Positions 25,494 through 35,063 of a stretch of 64,000 bases of DNA are shown here, in pieces. The DNA lies in contig JAFUGM010000046.1 of the NCBI GenBank assembly GCA_017469355.1, positions 1 through 64,000 of the forward strand, given 5' to 3'. The stretch is from Solobacterium sp. Its GTDB lineage: Bacteria > Bacillota_I > Bacilli_A > Erysipelotrichales > Erysipelotrichaceae. A program made the position numbers and the translations under genes. The notes beneath the pieces are model-generated. The model saw nothing but the letters and a program-made list of their open reading frames with translations. It did not search any database and was not told the origin of the DNA. How positions within the stretch are numbered: position 1 is the stretch's first letter; each line of letters starts with the position of its first letter.

Positions 25494-27779
25494 ATGAGCA
25501 AAAACAGAAAGAAGAATACTCTGACTGCGTTCTGCGCAGTGGTCGCGGCACTGGTCGTTCTGATCGCCGCTACCTTCAGCTCAATCAGAAACAATCTGAA
25601 TCTTGGTCTGGATCTTGTCGGTGGCTTCGAAATTCTTTACGAAGTTACACCGTTAGATGAAACCACGGATTCTTCCATTGACATGAGCGCGGTAACCAAT
25701 GCGATTCAGAAGCGTGTCAATGTGCTCGGTGTAAGTGAACCGATGATTACCGTGGAAGGTTCCAACCGTGTCAGGGTACAGCTGGCTGGTGTCGCTGATC
25801 AGGAAAGTGCCCGTGAAATGATCGGTACGACTGCGAATCTGACCTTCCGTGATGTGGATGATAATCTGTTGGCGGATGCCTCGATCATCACTGACGGTGG
25901 CGCGAGTCTTGCGTATCAGGATGGACGTCCGATCGTTTCTTTGAAGATTGCGGATCAGTCCAAATTCGCTGAAATTACCTCGGATGTTTCTTCCCGGGGC
26001 AGCGGAAATAATGTCATGATCATCTGGCTCGACTGGGAAGAAGGGGACAGCTACCGTGAAGAGTATACGAAGTCTCTCTCTGGCCAGGAGCCTAAGTATA
26101 TCAGTGCCGCAAGTGTCAACAGCACGATCAGCGGTGACTGTATTATTGAAGGCAACTTCACAGATGCCCAGGCACGTACACTGGCAGAACTCATTAACTC
26201 CGGTTCCTTACCGGTAAAGATGACAGAAATCTCCAGTAACGTTGTCAGTGCACAGTATGGTGCGGATGCACTTCATCGTACAGCGATTGCGGGGATTATC
26301 GGTGTTGCGCTGGTCCTGGCATTCATGATCTTCAAGTATCGTCTGCTTGGTGTGGTTTCCACCATCATGTTGGCGGCGTATATCTGGATTGTCTTTGGGC
26401 TGTACAGCCTCATGGGGGCGGTATTCACACTGACGGCGATTGGCGCCCTGGTACTTGGCGTTGGTATGACGGTCGATGCGAATATTATCAGTTATGAACG
26501 GATTCGCCAGGAACTCCATTCCGGACGCTCCGTGCCTTCCGCTGTAGCGGAGGGACAGAAGCAGTCCTTCTCCGCCATCTTCGATGCGCAGTTTACGACT
26601 CTGATTGCCGGCCTCATCATGTATATCTGGGGAAATGGTGCGGTACGTGGATTTGCGACGATGTTAATTATTACCGTTGTCGGCACGCTGCTGATCAACG
26701 TTGCTTTCTCCCGCTGGCTGCTGAATCAGCTGATTGGCACAGGGAAATTCGATGATAAACCCGAGATGTTCGGTGTATCGAAGGATCATATCCCGGATAT
26801 CTCCAAGGGAGAAACACAGTTCTACTTCGGTGTCCGCGGCTTCGATTATGTGAAGAAGGCGAAGTACCTGATCTTCACAAGCCTTGGCATCGGTGCTCTG
26901 GCACTGCTGCTTGGAATCGTGAACGCTGCCGGGGGCAGAGGATTCATGAACCTTGGCATTGATTTTGCGGCAGGTACAAAACTCACTGTCACTAGCGACA
27001 CCACGCTGACGATCGATCAGGTAGACAGTGAACTGGCAGAACTTGGATACAGTGGATTCTCCTATCAGGCGGCAGGGGATACGACCGTCTATGCGACAAC
27101 CAAGGAAGCTCTTACGACCGATCAGTTAAAGGAAATCAAGAGCGCATTATCGGAGAGCTTTGGCCAGGAGCCGGGTGATAACGTAGTTACGCCGGTTGTT
27201 GGACGCGAACTGGTCCGTAACGCGATTATCCTGACGATTGTCGCATGGATCGCGATGCTGGCATATATTGCATTCCGTTATGAATGGGATTATGCAATAT
27301 CCTGCCTTGTGGCGTTAGTTCATGACGTATTGATTACACTTGCGATGTTTGCGATCTTCCGTCTGGAAGTAAATACGGAAGTCATCTCTGTCCTGCTTAC
27401 GATCATCGGTTATTCCATCAATAACTCGATCGTCGTATTCGACCGTGTCCGTGAGACCGTAGCGGAAACCAAAGGCAAGGTGAACTACGAACAGGTTGTC
27501 AATGATTCTCTCGATAAGACACTGCTTGTCTCACTGTTCAGTTCCCTGACCACATTACTTCCGGTCATTTCGCTGTTACTGTTGGGAAGCCGTTCAATCT
27601 TCACCTTTACCTTCGCAATGCTGGCAGGTATGATCGCTGGTACCTTCTCCTCCATCTTCGTCGCACCGCGGTTATGGTGCTGGATCCGTAGGAACTATAC
27701 ACCGAAGGAAAAGCCGAAGAAAAAGAAGGAACAGAAAGAATCTCTCGACGAATATACGATCAAGGGAATCAACGCTTAA
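25494..27779 (+). CDS. secDF: Protein translocase SecDF fusion
   Basis: A single 761-residue polypeptide joining SecD and SecF, as is usual in Bacilli-like Firmicutes. The N-terminal helix is followed by the SecD motif LGLDLVGGFEILYEV (about 35-49), a large extracellular P1 region, six membrane helices, then the SecF half with GIDFAAGTKL and six more. SecDF uses the proton gradient to pull exported proteins through SecYEG. A basic tail (KEKPKKKKEQKE) ends the protein. A terminator-like hairpin follows. Confidence 0.96.
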   Translation: MSKNRKKNTLTAFCAVVAALVVLIAATFSSIRNNLNLGLDLVGGFEILYEVTPLDETTDSSIDMSAVTNAIQKRVNVLGVSEPMITVEGSNRVRVQLAGVADQESAREMIGTTANLTFRDVDDNLLADASIITDGGASLAYQDGRPIVSLKIADQSKFAEITSDVSSRGSGNNVMIIWLDWEEGDSYREEYTKSLSGQEPKYISAASVNSTISGDCIIEGNFTDAQARTLAELINSGSLPVKMTEISSNVVSAQYGADALHRTAIAGIIGVALVLAFMIFKYRLLGVVSTIMLAAYIWIVFGLYSLMGAVFTLTAIGALVLGVGMTVDANIISYERIRQELHSGRSVPSAVAEGQKQSFSAIFDAQFTTLIAGLIMYIWGNGAVRGFATMLIITVVGTLLINVAFSRWLLNQLIGTGKFDDKPEMFGVSKDHIPDISKGETQFYFGVRGFDYVKKAKYLIFTSLGIGALALLLGIVNAAGGRGFMNLGIDFAAGTKLTVTSDTTLTIDQVDSELAELGYSGFSYQAAGDTTVYATTKEALTTDQLKEIKSALSESFGQEPGDNVVTPVVGRELVRNAIILTIVAWIAMLAYIAFRYEWDYAISCLVALVHDVLITLAMFAIFRLEVNTEVISVLLTIIGYSINNSIVVFDRVRETVAETKGKVNYEQVVNDSLDKTLLVSLFSSLTTLLPVISLLLLGSRSIFTFTFAMLAGMIAGTFSSIFVAPRLWCWIRRNYTPKEKPKKKKEQKESLDEYTIKGINA

Positions 27780-27789
27780 TGATTGAACC

Positions 27790-27818
27790 AATACGGCAGC
27801 TTCGGCTGCCGTATTTGT
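27790..27818 (+). terminator. Perfect 11-bp hairpin between secDF and murL
   Basis: AATACGGCAGC (27790-27800) pairs exactly with GCTGCCGTATT (27805-27815) around a TTCG tetraloop. The T-tract is short (TTTGT), so termination may be partial and allow read-through into murL. Confidence 0.7.
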
Positions 27819-27856
27819 GGAAGGAACGGGGAAAACCCGATATACTGGAGAACAGG

Positions 27857-29224
27857 ATGAATTACGAAGAACTGCGCGAACGTCATCAGGTGTTTTACTA
27901 CCATGATTTCGCAATTATAGAAAGTGATGAGGAATTCCGGGTTCAGTATGACTTTGAAATTGAAGGGCTGAGTCATTTTAATCCAGATTTCATCATAACC
28001 AAACCTGACGCATTTACGTATGCCAATTTACGTACGGTAAGGGAAGCTGCCTTTTCCCTTGGAATGGTCGAGCTGATTTCGTATTGGAAGCTCACCTGTG
28101 CACCTGAGGTTATTGTCGAGTGCGGGAAACTGAATGAAGATCAGATCCGCTGGTGGAAGAAGCTCTATTTCAACGGACTGGGTGAGTTTTTTTATAAGAA
28201 CCATATCGACGTGACAGAAGATGCCTTCATGAATCTTACTTCGATCGGGGAAGCGCTGACCGGTCAGATTGATCAGCGTCACTTTTCAGGAAATCTGATT
28301 CCGGTTGGAGGAGGGAAGGACTCCTTTGTGTCGTTGGAATTGTTAAAGGGGCACAAGGAAGAAAACCATGCGTTTGTCATCAATCATGTGATGTCAGCGG
28401 TCCATGCGGCGATTGCGGCAGGATATGAGTCAGATCGATTGATCATAGCGGAACGCTCCCTGGATTCACGCATGCTGGAATTCAACAAGATGGGCTATCT
28501 GAATGGCCATACGCCGTTTTCCGCCATGTGTGCCTTTGCGGCATCGTTAACCGCCTTGATTTATGGCATACAGAATATCTGTCTTTCCAATGAGGCATCA
28601 GCGAATGAATCCACCATCAAGGGGAGTTCAGTCAACCATCAGTATTCCAAGACCTTTGAGTTTGAACTGGATTTCAAACACTACATGGATACTTATCTGA
28701 CGCCGGAGATCCATTACTTCTCCTTACTGCGTCCCTTATCGGAGCTTCAGATCGCCGGCTTTTTTTCTACCCTTACCGACTATCTTCCAGTCTTCCGTTC
28801 CTGCAATGTCGGGCAGAAGGAAGAACGCTGGTGCGGCCATTGCGCCAAGTGTCTGTTTGTATGTGTGATGTTATCCGCATACCTTCCCGATGAGACGCTG
28901 CGGTCGATCTTTGGGGCGGATATGTTGAACGATGAAACGATGAAGCCATTGTTTTTACAATTAACTGGACTTGAAGATGATAAGCCATTTGAATGTGTCG
29001 GTACACGGGAAGAGGTAAATACTGCCGCGGCGATGTCGATCGCTGCTCATGAGCGTAACGGAATCCCGTTACCAACGCTGTACCAGTTCTATCGGGAAAG
29101 CTCCTACTATGAATATTACCGGGATAAGACGGTGGATTGGGATCAGTTCAATGAGGAACATCTTGTGCCGGAAGAATATCAGGCACTTCTGAAACAGTGG
29201 ATGGAGGAATGTAAATCGTTATGA
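27857..29224 (+). CDS. murL: UDP-MurNAc-L-Ala-L-Glu epimerase MurL
   Basis: This 455-residue protein matches MurL, described from Xanthomonas oryzae, which uses ATP to invert the terminal L-Glu of UDP-MurNAc-L-Ala-L-Glu to D-Glu. It has the PP-loop-like VPVGGGKDSFVSLELL region (GGGKDS about 151-156) and a Cys cluster RWCGHCAKCLFVC (Cys326, Cys329, Cys332, with Cys316 upstream). Direct 4-bp overlap with a MurD-family ligase, the expected MurD2 partner, strongly supports the call. The ATG at 27857 has GGAG; the frame is open to 27779 but that part encodes the terminator hairpin. Confidence 0.85.
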   Translation: MNYEELRERHQVFYYHDFAIIESDEEFRVQYDFEIEGLSHFNPDFIITKPDAFTYANLRTVREAAFSLGMVELISYWKLTCAPEVIVECGKLNEDQIRWWKKLYFNGLGEFFYKNHIDVTEDAFMNLTSIGEALTGQIDQRHFSGNLIPVGGGKDSFVSLELLKGHKEENHAFVINHVMSAVHAAIAAGYESDRLIIAERSLDSRMLEFNKMGYLNGHTPFSAMCAFAASLTALIYGIQNICLSNEASANESTIKGSSVNHQYSKTFEFELDFKHYMDTYLTPEIHYFSLLRPLSELQIAGFFSTLTDYLPVFRSCNVGQKEERWCGHCAKCLFVCVMLSAYLPDETLRSIFGADMLNDETMKPLFLQLTGLEDDKPFECVGTREEVNTAAAMSIAAHERNGIPLPTLYQFYRESSYYEYYRDKTVDWDQFNEEHLVPEEYQALLKQWMEECKSL

Positions 29225-30525
29225 ACCGTGAAGCCTGGCGAGCAGAGTTTTCGGGAAAACGAATTTTAATCTGGGGATTTGGCCGTGAGGGCAGGTCCTC
29301 GCTTTCATTTATTCGTGCCATCTGCCCGGAAGTCACACCCGATATTGCGGATGGGGGAAACCTGGACGCGATCCGCGCAGAAGCGAAGGCGCTCGGGGCT
29401 GGAAATGTCTTCTCCCAGGAAGAGGCAGCGTTTTCTTCTTATGACCTGATTCTAAAATCGCCCGGCATCGTGATTCCAAGTGGAATGGATTGCTCTAATC
29501 TCACCCAGCAGTCCCATCTGTTTCTGAAACATCAGGGCCCGCAGACGATTGGAATCACTGGAACCAAAGGAAAGAGCACCACTTCTTCAGTGACTGCGGC
29601 GATTCTATCTAAAGGTTATCGTACTCACCTGATCGGCAATATCGGGATTCCGTGCTTTGATATCCTGCTGGATCTTTCTGATGAGGATCTCTGCGTGTTT
29701 GAGATTTCCTGCCATCAGCTGGAATACTGTCCCTACAGTCCCAGGGTTGGGGTATATCTGAATCTTTATGAAGAACATCTTGACCACTACGAAAGCTTTC
29801 AGGCCTATGGCGATGCCAAGGCAAATATATTCCGTCATCAGGGTGAAGGGGATCTTGCGATTCTGAATGCGGAATTGCCATATGTAACAGAGCGCAAGGA
29901 TGCGCTGTTAATTGGAAGAGATATCAATATCAACGCCACGTCCTTTATTACTCCAAACAGTGTGATTCCGATTCCGGAAACCCGCCTGATTGGAACGCAT
30001 AATCAGATGAATCTTGCGGTTGCCTGGACGATTGCACAGTTTTATTCCATCTCCCAGGTGCAGTTTGAAGAAGCAGTCAGAGAATTTCAGCCGCTTCATC
30101 ATCGGCTTGAACCAGTTGGTGAATACCATGGAATTCGCTTTGTGAATGACAGTATCTCCACGATTGGCCAGGCCAGTATCGCAGCCCTGAATTCGCTTCC
30201 CGAAACTGATGTCATTCTGATCGGAGGAATGGATCGGGGAATTGATTATCGGGAACTGGAAGATTATCTTGCGGGGCGAAAGGATCTCTGGGTCATCTTC
30301 ATGTATGCGGTTGGTGCACGGATTTATGAGGAACTGAGCGAACGTTCTCTCCTTCATGAGCGCATGTTATTGGCGGAAGATCTGGAAGAAGCCGTACGTA
30401 TCGGAAGTGCGCATTGTCGTAAAGGACATATTCTGCTGTTATCGCCTGCGGCTTCCAGCTATGATCATTTCAAAAACTTCGAAGAGCGGGGAGAGGTATT
30501 TGCCCGTCTTGCGGAGGAACTATGA
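29221..30525 (+). CDS. murD2: MurD-family ligase, probably MurD2 (L-Glu adding)
   Basis: A 434-residue Mur ligase with N-terminal Rossmann domain (RILIWGFGREGRSS), ATP-binding GITGTKGKST (111-120), the EISCHQLEY region and a C-terminal domain ending PAASSYDHFKNFEERG, the MurD-type signature. Ordinary MurD adds D-Glu to UDP-MurNAc-L-Ala. Coupling to murL (ATGA overlap) indicates the MurD2 role of adding L-Glu for MurL to epimerise. Substrate stereochemistry cannot be proved from sequence. It overlaps recJ by 4 bp. Confidence 0.82.
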   Translation: MNREAWRAEFSGKRILIWGFGREGRSSLSFIRAICPEVTPDIADGGNLDAIRAEAKALGAGNVFSQEEAAFSSYDLILKSPGIVIPSGMDCSNLTQQSHLFLKHQGPQTIGITGTKGKSTTSSVTAAILSKGYRTHLIGNIGIPCFDILLDLSDEDLCVFEISCHQLEYCPYSPRVGVYLNLYEEHLDHYESFQAYGDAKANIFRHQGEGDLAILNAELPYVTERKDALLIGRDININATSFITPNSVIPIPETRLIGTHNQMNLAVAWTIAQFYSISQVQFEEAVREFQPLHHRLEPVGEYHGIRFVNDSISTIGQASIAALNSLPETDVILIGGMDRGIDYRELEDYLAGRKDLWVIFMYAVGARIYEELSERSLLHERMLLAEDLEEAVRIGSAHCRKGHILLLSPAASSYDHFKNFEERGEVFARLAEEL

Positions 30526-32123
30526 GCTTTCAGGTACTGAGAGGTGATCCGGATCAGCTCATGGAAACATATGGCCTTTCTTCGCTTTGCGCAAAGGCAA
30601 TCTCCGTATCCAACCTGAATGAGGAACAGATCAGAGAACTGATGGATTCGGATGAATCCCTTCATACATCGAAGTGTGAAGCAGTAGATCAGGTCGCTAA
30701 ACGAATCATTCAGGCAAAGGAGAATCACGAAAAGGTATTTGTGGCCGGGGATTATGACGCCGATGGCATCTGTTCCACAGCGATCATGAAAGATATTCTG
30801 GATCGGCTTGGAATTCCCAATGGTTATTACATTCCCGATCGTTTTAAAGAAGGCTATGGGCTTTCTTCTTATACCGTGAAACTCGCCCATGATAAGGGAT
30901 ATTCTCTGATTATCACTGTAGATAATGGCGTCAAGTGCTTTGAGGCCATCCATACCGCAAAATCTTTAGGCATGGATATCATCGTCACCGATCATCATCA
31001 GATTGAAGAACCGGTGCCAAGCGATCTGTTACTGCATCCTGATGTGATGGAACCGGAATATGAATATCTCTCTGGGGCAGGGGTCGTATTGGAGTTATCC
31101 CGAACCCTGCTTGGAGAACTTCGATCTCATACTTCACTTGCGGCGATCGCATTGATTGGGGATGTGATGCCGTTATGGAAGGAGACGCGCCGGATTGTGC
31201 GGGCTGGGATACGTGAGCTGAGCCAGGGAAGTCTTCCGGCGGTAAGCGCTTTATTCCGCAAGGGAACCGTGATTGATGAAACGGCGATCTCCTTTCAGAT
31301 CGTGCCAAAACTGAACAGTATTGGACGGATGAACGATTCCTCCAATGTAAATACGCTTGTGCCATTTCTGTTATGTAATGATCCGATTCGTATTCACTCC
31401 TATGCCCAGCAGCTGGAAGGGGTGAACCAGGCCAGAAGAAGATGTTCGGACCAGATGGTTAAAAAAGCATTAGCCATGGAGAATGAGGAAGCGTTTCCCG
31501 TTATCTTTGATGAAAGTTTCTTTGAAGGGGTATCCGGTTTAGCGGCAGGGAAGCTGGCCCGCACCTGGCATAAGCCAGTGCTGGTGTTATCTCGACATGA
31601 TGAACACACGCTTAAGGGCAGTGCGCGAGGTGTACCGGGAATGAACCTCTATGAATTCTTCCGTAACTTTGAAGAGTTGGAAGAGTTTGGTGGGCATCCT
31701 GGGGCAGTTGGGCTGTCCATTGAAGAAGAAAACCTGGACCTGCTTTGCGCGCATGTAAAACAGGCGATGGAAGGTTCGATGGCGCTGTTCCAGGAAACGT
31801 ATGATCCTTCGTTTCTCTGCGATGAAGCTGATCTTACCCTGGAACAGGTAATGGCCTTTGAAGCGATGCGGCCATTCCCTAAGGAACTGGTGATTCACGC
31901 TGCTGTGTGGAATCCTCAGGTGCAGTCTATCAACCGCTATGAGCGAGTCACCCGTTATCACTTCAGCGGGAGAAACAATGGGTTTGACGGTGTATTGTTT
32001 CGCACGGCACATTCGGAAGCCGAAGATGCCCCGGAATGGATTGTCGGGGTACCGGAAATCAACCGGTTTAAAGATCGCGTGAGTGTGCAGATTACGATTG
32101 ATGATTTTGACTGTGTGATGTAG
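30522..32123 (+). CDS. recJ: RecJ-family single-strand-specific exonuclease
   Basis: The 533-residue DHH-family phosphoesterase has motif I GDYDADG (about 76-82), VDNG, the DHH triad (157-159), an SGAGVV helix and the DHHA1 GGHPGAVG motif. It is close to E. coli RecJ in length and shorter than Bacillus RecJ (~786 aa), lacking the long C-terminal extension. It degrades ssDNA 5' to 3' in repair. It is the last gene of the murL-murD2-recJ unit. Confidence 0.9.
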   Translation: MSFQVLRGDPDQLMETYGLSSLCAKAISVSNLNEEQIRELMDSDESLHTSKCEAVDQVAKRIIQAKENHEKVFVAGDYDADGICSTAIMKDILDRLGIPNGYYIPDRFKEGYGLSSYTVKLAHDKGYSLIITVDNGVKCFEAIHTAKSLGMDIIVTDHHQIEEPVPSDLLLHPDVMEPEYEYLSGAGVVLELSRTLLGELRSHTSLAAIALIGDVMPLWKETRRIVRAGIRELSQGSLPAVSALFRKGTVIDETAISFQIVPKLNSIGRMNDSSNVNTLVPFLLCNDPIRIHSYAQQLEGVNQARRRCSDQMVKKALAMENEEAFPVIFDESFFEGVSGLAAGKLARTWHKPVLVLSRHDEHTLKGSARGVPGMNLYEFFRNFEELEEFGGHPGAVGLSIEEENLDLLCAHVKQAMEGSMALFQETYDPSFLCDEADLTLEQVMAFEAMRPFPKELVIHAAVWNPQVQSINRYERVTRYHFSGRNNGFDGVLFRTAHSEAEDAPEWIVGVPEINRFKDRVSVQITIDDFDCVM

Positions 32124-32162
32124 AGGAATGAAATCAAGACACGAACAAGCTGTGGAAAAAAT

Positions 32163-32170
32163 GCTATACT
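32163..32170 (+). promoter_or_regulatory. Extended -10 promoter of apt
   Basis: TGC followed by TATACT (32165-32170). The -35 region is weak (CGAACA at 32142). Predicted start is about 50 bp before the apt ATG. Confidence 0.5.
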
Positions 32171-32225
32171 CTGTTCATAGTCTTGAACTGATAACCATGC
32201 GTAAGCAAACTTGGAGGAAACTATT

Positions 32226-32756
32226 ATGGCATTAAATCTGGCTGACTATGTCGCATCGATTCCCAACTATCCGATTCAGGGTGTGCTGTTTCGTGATGTT
32301 ACACCGATGATGGAGAATGCGGAAGCATTCGCAGAGAGTATTGAACAGCTCGCTAAGATTTCGGAAGATCTGAATGTAGATCTCGTTGCGGGACCGGAAA
32401 GCCGCGGTTTTATCTTCGGAGCTCCGCTTGCGCTGAAGCTCGGTGTAGGTTTTGTGGCAGTGCGCAAACCCGGCAAGCTTCCGCGGGAAACCATTTCCTG
32501 CAAGTATGATCTGGAATACGGATCTGCTGAGCTCTTCATGAACAAGGATGCGATCAAACCTGGACAGCGGGTTTTGATTCTTGATGATCTTCTCGCGACT
32601 GGAGGCACTGGAAAGGCAGTTGCCAATATGGTGGAACAGCTTGGTGGTGTCGTTGCCGGATTCGTATTTGTCATCGAACTGGAGGGTCTTCCCGGCCGGA
32701 AGATTCTGGATGGCTACGAAGTGCGCGCACTGATGGAAATGCCGGACAGCGAATAA
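32226..32756 (+). CDS. apt: Adenine phosphoribosyltransferase
   Basis: A 176-residue type I PRTase making AMP from adenine and PRPP. Landmarks are YPIQGVLFRDVTP near the start, VAGPESRGFIFG and the PRPP loop VLILDDLLATGGT. The ATG at 32226 has GGAGGAA. As in many Firmicutes, it precedes rel, linking purine salvage with (p)ppGpp control. A hairpin terminator lies between the two. Confidence 0.97.
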   Translation: MALNLADYVASIPNYPIQGVLFRDVTPMMENAEAFAESIEQLAKISEDLNVDLVAGPESRGFIFGAPLALKLGVGFVAVRKPGKLPRETISCKYDLEYGSAELFMNKDAIKPGQRVLILDDLLATGGTGKAVANMVEQLGGVVAGFVFVIELEGLPGRKILDGYEVRALMEMPDSE

Positions 32757-32776
32757 TACTGTCGAAGGTGGAACAG

Positions 32777-32802
32777 ACCGGAGAGCGTGCTCTTCGGTTT
32801 TT
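32777..32802 (+). terminator. Hairpin terminator between apt and rel
   Basis: ACCGGAGAG (32777-32785) pairs with CTCTTCGGT (32790-32798) around CGTG, with one G-U pair, then five T's. No separate rel promoter is obvious, so read-through is likely. Confidence 0.7.
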
Positions 32803-32830
32803 GTAAAACAGGAGAAAGGGGGAACAGAAT

Positions 32831-35038
32831 ATGGCAGATGTGTTTAACGCAGGTGCGGAAGATGTTTTGACGACTGCGGGAAAGTACATTCATAACAAAG
32901 AAAGCCTGGATCTGATCTCCCGTGCCGCAAACTATGCGGCAGAAGCTCATGCGGGGCAGTTCCGGCGGAGTGGGGAACCGTATACCTCGCATCTTTATAA
33001 TGTTGCCTATATTCTCGCGTCGCTTCATGTCGGGCCCAAGACCATTGCGGCAGGACTCCTTCATGACACGATTGAAGATACCGGGATTAGTCGGGATGAG
33101 CTGGCAGAGCTGTTTGATGATGAAATTGCGGATCTTGTGGAATCTGTCACCAAGATCGGCGCATTGAAATTCAAGGGGAAGGATGATCCGGAGTATCAGG
33201 CGGCGAATCACCGTAAGATTTTCATAGCGATGGCCAAGGACGTCCGCGTCATTCTGATTAAGCTGGCGGACCGCCTTCATAACATGCGCACACTGGAATA
33301 TCAGCCGGAATCCAGTCAGAAGCGCATTGCGGCAGAGACTTTGGATGTCTATGCGCCGATTGCCCATCGGCTTGGTATCAGTGCGATCAAAAATGAACTG
33401 GAAGATCTGTCCTTTTACTATCTGAACCGGAAGGAATATTACCGGATTGCGCATTTAGTTGAAACAAGGAAACAGGAACGGGATGAGTCGGTCCAGTCGA
33501 TGATCTCCGGGATAACGGATCTTCTGAATGAACATGATATTGAATTCCGGATCTTCGGCCGATCCAAACATCTCTATTCGATTTACCACAAGATGGTTGC
33601 CCGCAATAAGCGGTTTGAAGAGATTCTCGATCTGCTTGCGATACGCATCGTAACCAGAACCGAATTGAACTGTTATGAAGTGCTCGGGTATATACATGCC
33701 CGCTATAAGCCGATTCCCGGCCGTCTCAAGGATTATATTGCCATGCCGAAAACCAACATGTATCAGTCGCTTCATACGACGATCATGGGGGATGACGGAA
33801 AGATTTTTGAAGTGCAGATCCGCACCGAAGAAATGGATGCCATCGCTGAGCGGGGTGTTGCGGCGCATTGGAAGTACAAGGAAGGCGGTCATTATGATGC
33901 CCGTACGGAGCAGAAGGAGATTGAAGACAAACTCTCCTGGTTCCGTGACTTTGCGGTATTTACCAGTGACAGTGAAGATGAGAGCGCCAGTGAATATATG
34001 GCAACGCTTCAGCGTGATGTTTTTGAGGCAAATGTCTATGTTATGACACCGAAGGGAAGAGTCATCGATCTTCCCAATGGCGCAACGCCGATTGATTTTG
34101 CATATCGGATTCATACTGATGTCGGTCATACCGCGGTAGGCGCGCTTGTCAATGATGCCATGGTGCCGCTAAATACCGAACTTCATACCGGGGATGTGGT
34201 ATCCATTCGTACCATGAAGGGAACCGGACCTTCGGAAGACTGGCTGAAGTTCGTAAAGACCAATCAGGCCAAAAATAAGATTCGTGCCTGGTTTGCGAAA
34301 CGGGAAACCGAGAAAAAGGAACAGATGATTGAACAGGGTGAAAAGACCCTGAGTGATGAACTGCGCAAACGTGGATTTGAACCGAAGACCTACATGGAGA
34401 AAAAGAAGATCGAAGCGATCATGAAGGAATTCTCCGCGAAGGATTATACCGATTTCATGTATGGGCTTGCGGTAAAGACGATCAATGCGACGTCAGTCTG
34501 TGAGAAGCTGACAAACCAGAAACGCAGTGTCAATGACAACGAAGCTCTGACAAAGCTGCTTTCGAGAGACCCTGGAAAGAAACACGTCATGACAAAAACC
34601 GGAATCTATGTGCCGGGCATTGAGTCCATCAAGCTTTCTTTAGCACTGTGTTGTCTTCCGGTATATGGTGATCCGATTGTTGGCTATGTTTCCAAGGGAG
34701 AAGGTGTCAAGGTACATCGCTGTGATTGCGTGAATGTGGTGAATCAGAAGAACCGTCTGATTGACTGCTATTGGGAAGAGGAAGACAAGGAACGCCTCTA
34801 TGACAGCGATATTACGATCATTGCGGAAGACCGTAACTTTCTGCTTACCGACATTGTCACTTCCGTATCGCAGAACCGTGCACCGATGTTGAAGGTGTCG
34901 GCGAATGTGAACCGGGAAGACCTCACAACTACCATCAAGATGAAGATTCAGATTCATAATGTCCAGCAGCTTGAAGTATTGCTCGCAAATCTGCGAAAGG
35001 TGGAAGGGGTCATCAGCGTGAAACGGGTATCCCATTAA
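32831..35038 (+). CDS. rel: Bifunctional (p)ppGpp synthetase/hydrolase
   Basis: A 735-residue long-form RSH protein. The order is HD hydrolase domain (~45-200, with HAGQFRRSGEPY, LLHDTIEDT and LADRLHNMRTL), synthetase domain (~250-370, IPGRLKDYIAMPK and YQSLHTTI), TGS domain (~405-465, VYVMTPKGRVIDLPNGATP), a helical/zinc-finger-like region and a C-terminal ACT domain. Intact HD residues suggest it both makes and destroys the alarmone. AGGAGAAAGGGGG precedes the start. Confidence 0.96.
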   Translation: MADVFNAGAEDVLTTAGKYIHNKESLDLISRAANYAAEAHAGQFRRSGEPYTSHLYNVAYILASLHVGPKTIAAGLLHDTIEDTGISRDELAELFDDEIADLVESVTKIGALKFKGKDDPEYQAANHRKIFIAMAKDVRVILIKLADRLHNMRTLEYQPESSQKRIAAETLDVYAPIAHRLGISAIKNELEDLSFYYLNRKEYYRIAHLVETRKQERDESVQSMISGITDLLNEHDIEFRIFGRSKHLYSIYHKMVARNKRFEEILDLLAIRIVTRTELNCYEVLGYIHARYKPIPGRLKDYIAMPKTNMYQSLHTTIMGDDGKIFEVQIRTEEMDAIAERGVAAHWKYKEGGHYDARTEQKEIEDKLSWFRDFAVFTSDSEDESASEYMATLQRDVFEANVYVMTPKGRVIDLPNGATPIDFAYRIHTDVGHTAVGALVNDAMVPLNTELHTGDVVSIRTMKGTGPSEDWLKFVKTNQAKNKIRAWFAKRETEKKEQMIEQGEKTLSDELRKRGFEPKTYMEKKKIEAIMKEFSAKDYTDFMYGLAVKTINATSVCEKLTNQKRSVNDNEALTKLLSRDPGKKHVMTKTGIYVPGIESIKLSLALCCLPVYGDPIVGYVSKGEGVKVHRCDCVNVVNQKNRLIDCYWEEEDKERLYDSDITIIAEDRNFLLTDIVTSVSQNRAPMLKVSANVNREDLTTTIKMKIQIHNVQQLEVLLANLRKVEGVISVKRVSH

Positions 35039-35048
35039 GAAGAATTAA

Positions 35049-35057
35049 TGCTATAAT
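35049..35057 (+). promoter_or_regulatory. Extended -10 promoter of the hisS T-box transcript
   Basis: TGC followed by TATAAT (35052-35057). No good -35. Transcription should begin near 35064, just ahead of stem I. Confidence 0.6.
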
Positions 35058-35063
35058 CCCTGT

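Noticed and set aside
27815-27846. Promoter for murL (TTGTGG ... TATACT)
   Set aside because: The spacing is 20 bp and the implied start would remove the good GGAG SD. Read-through of the short-T hairpin is as likely.
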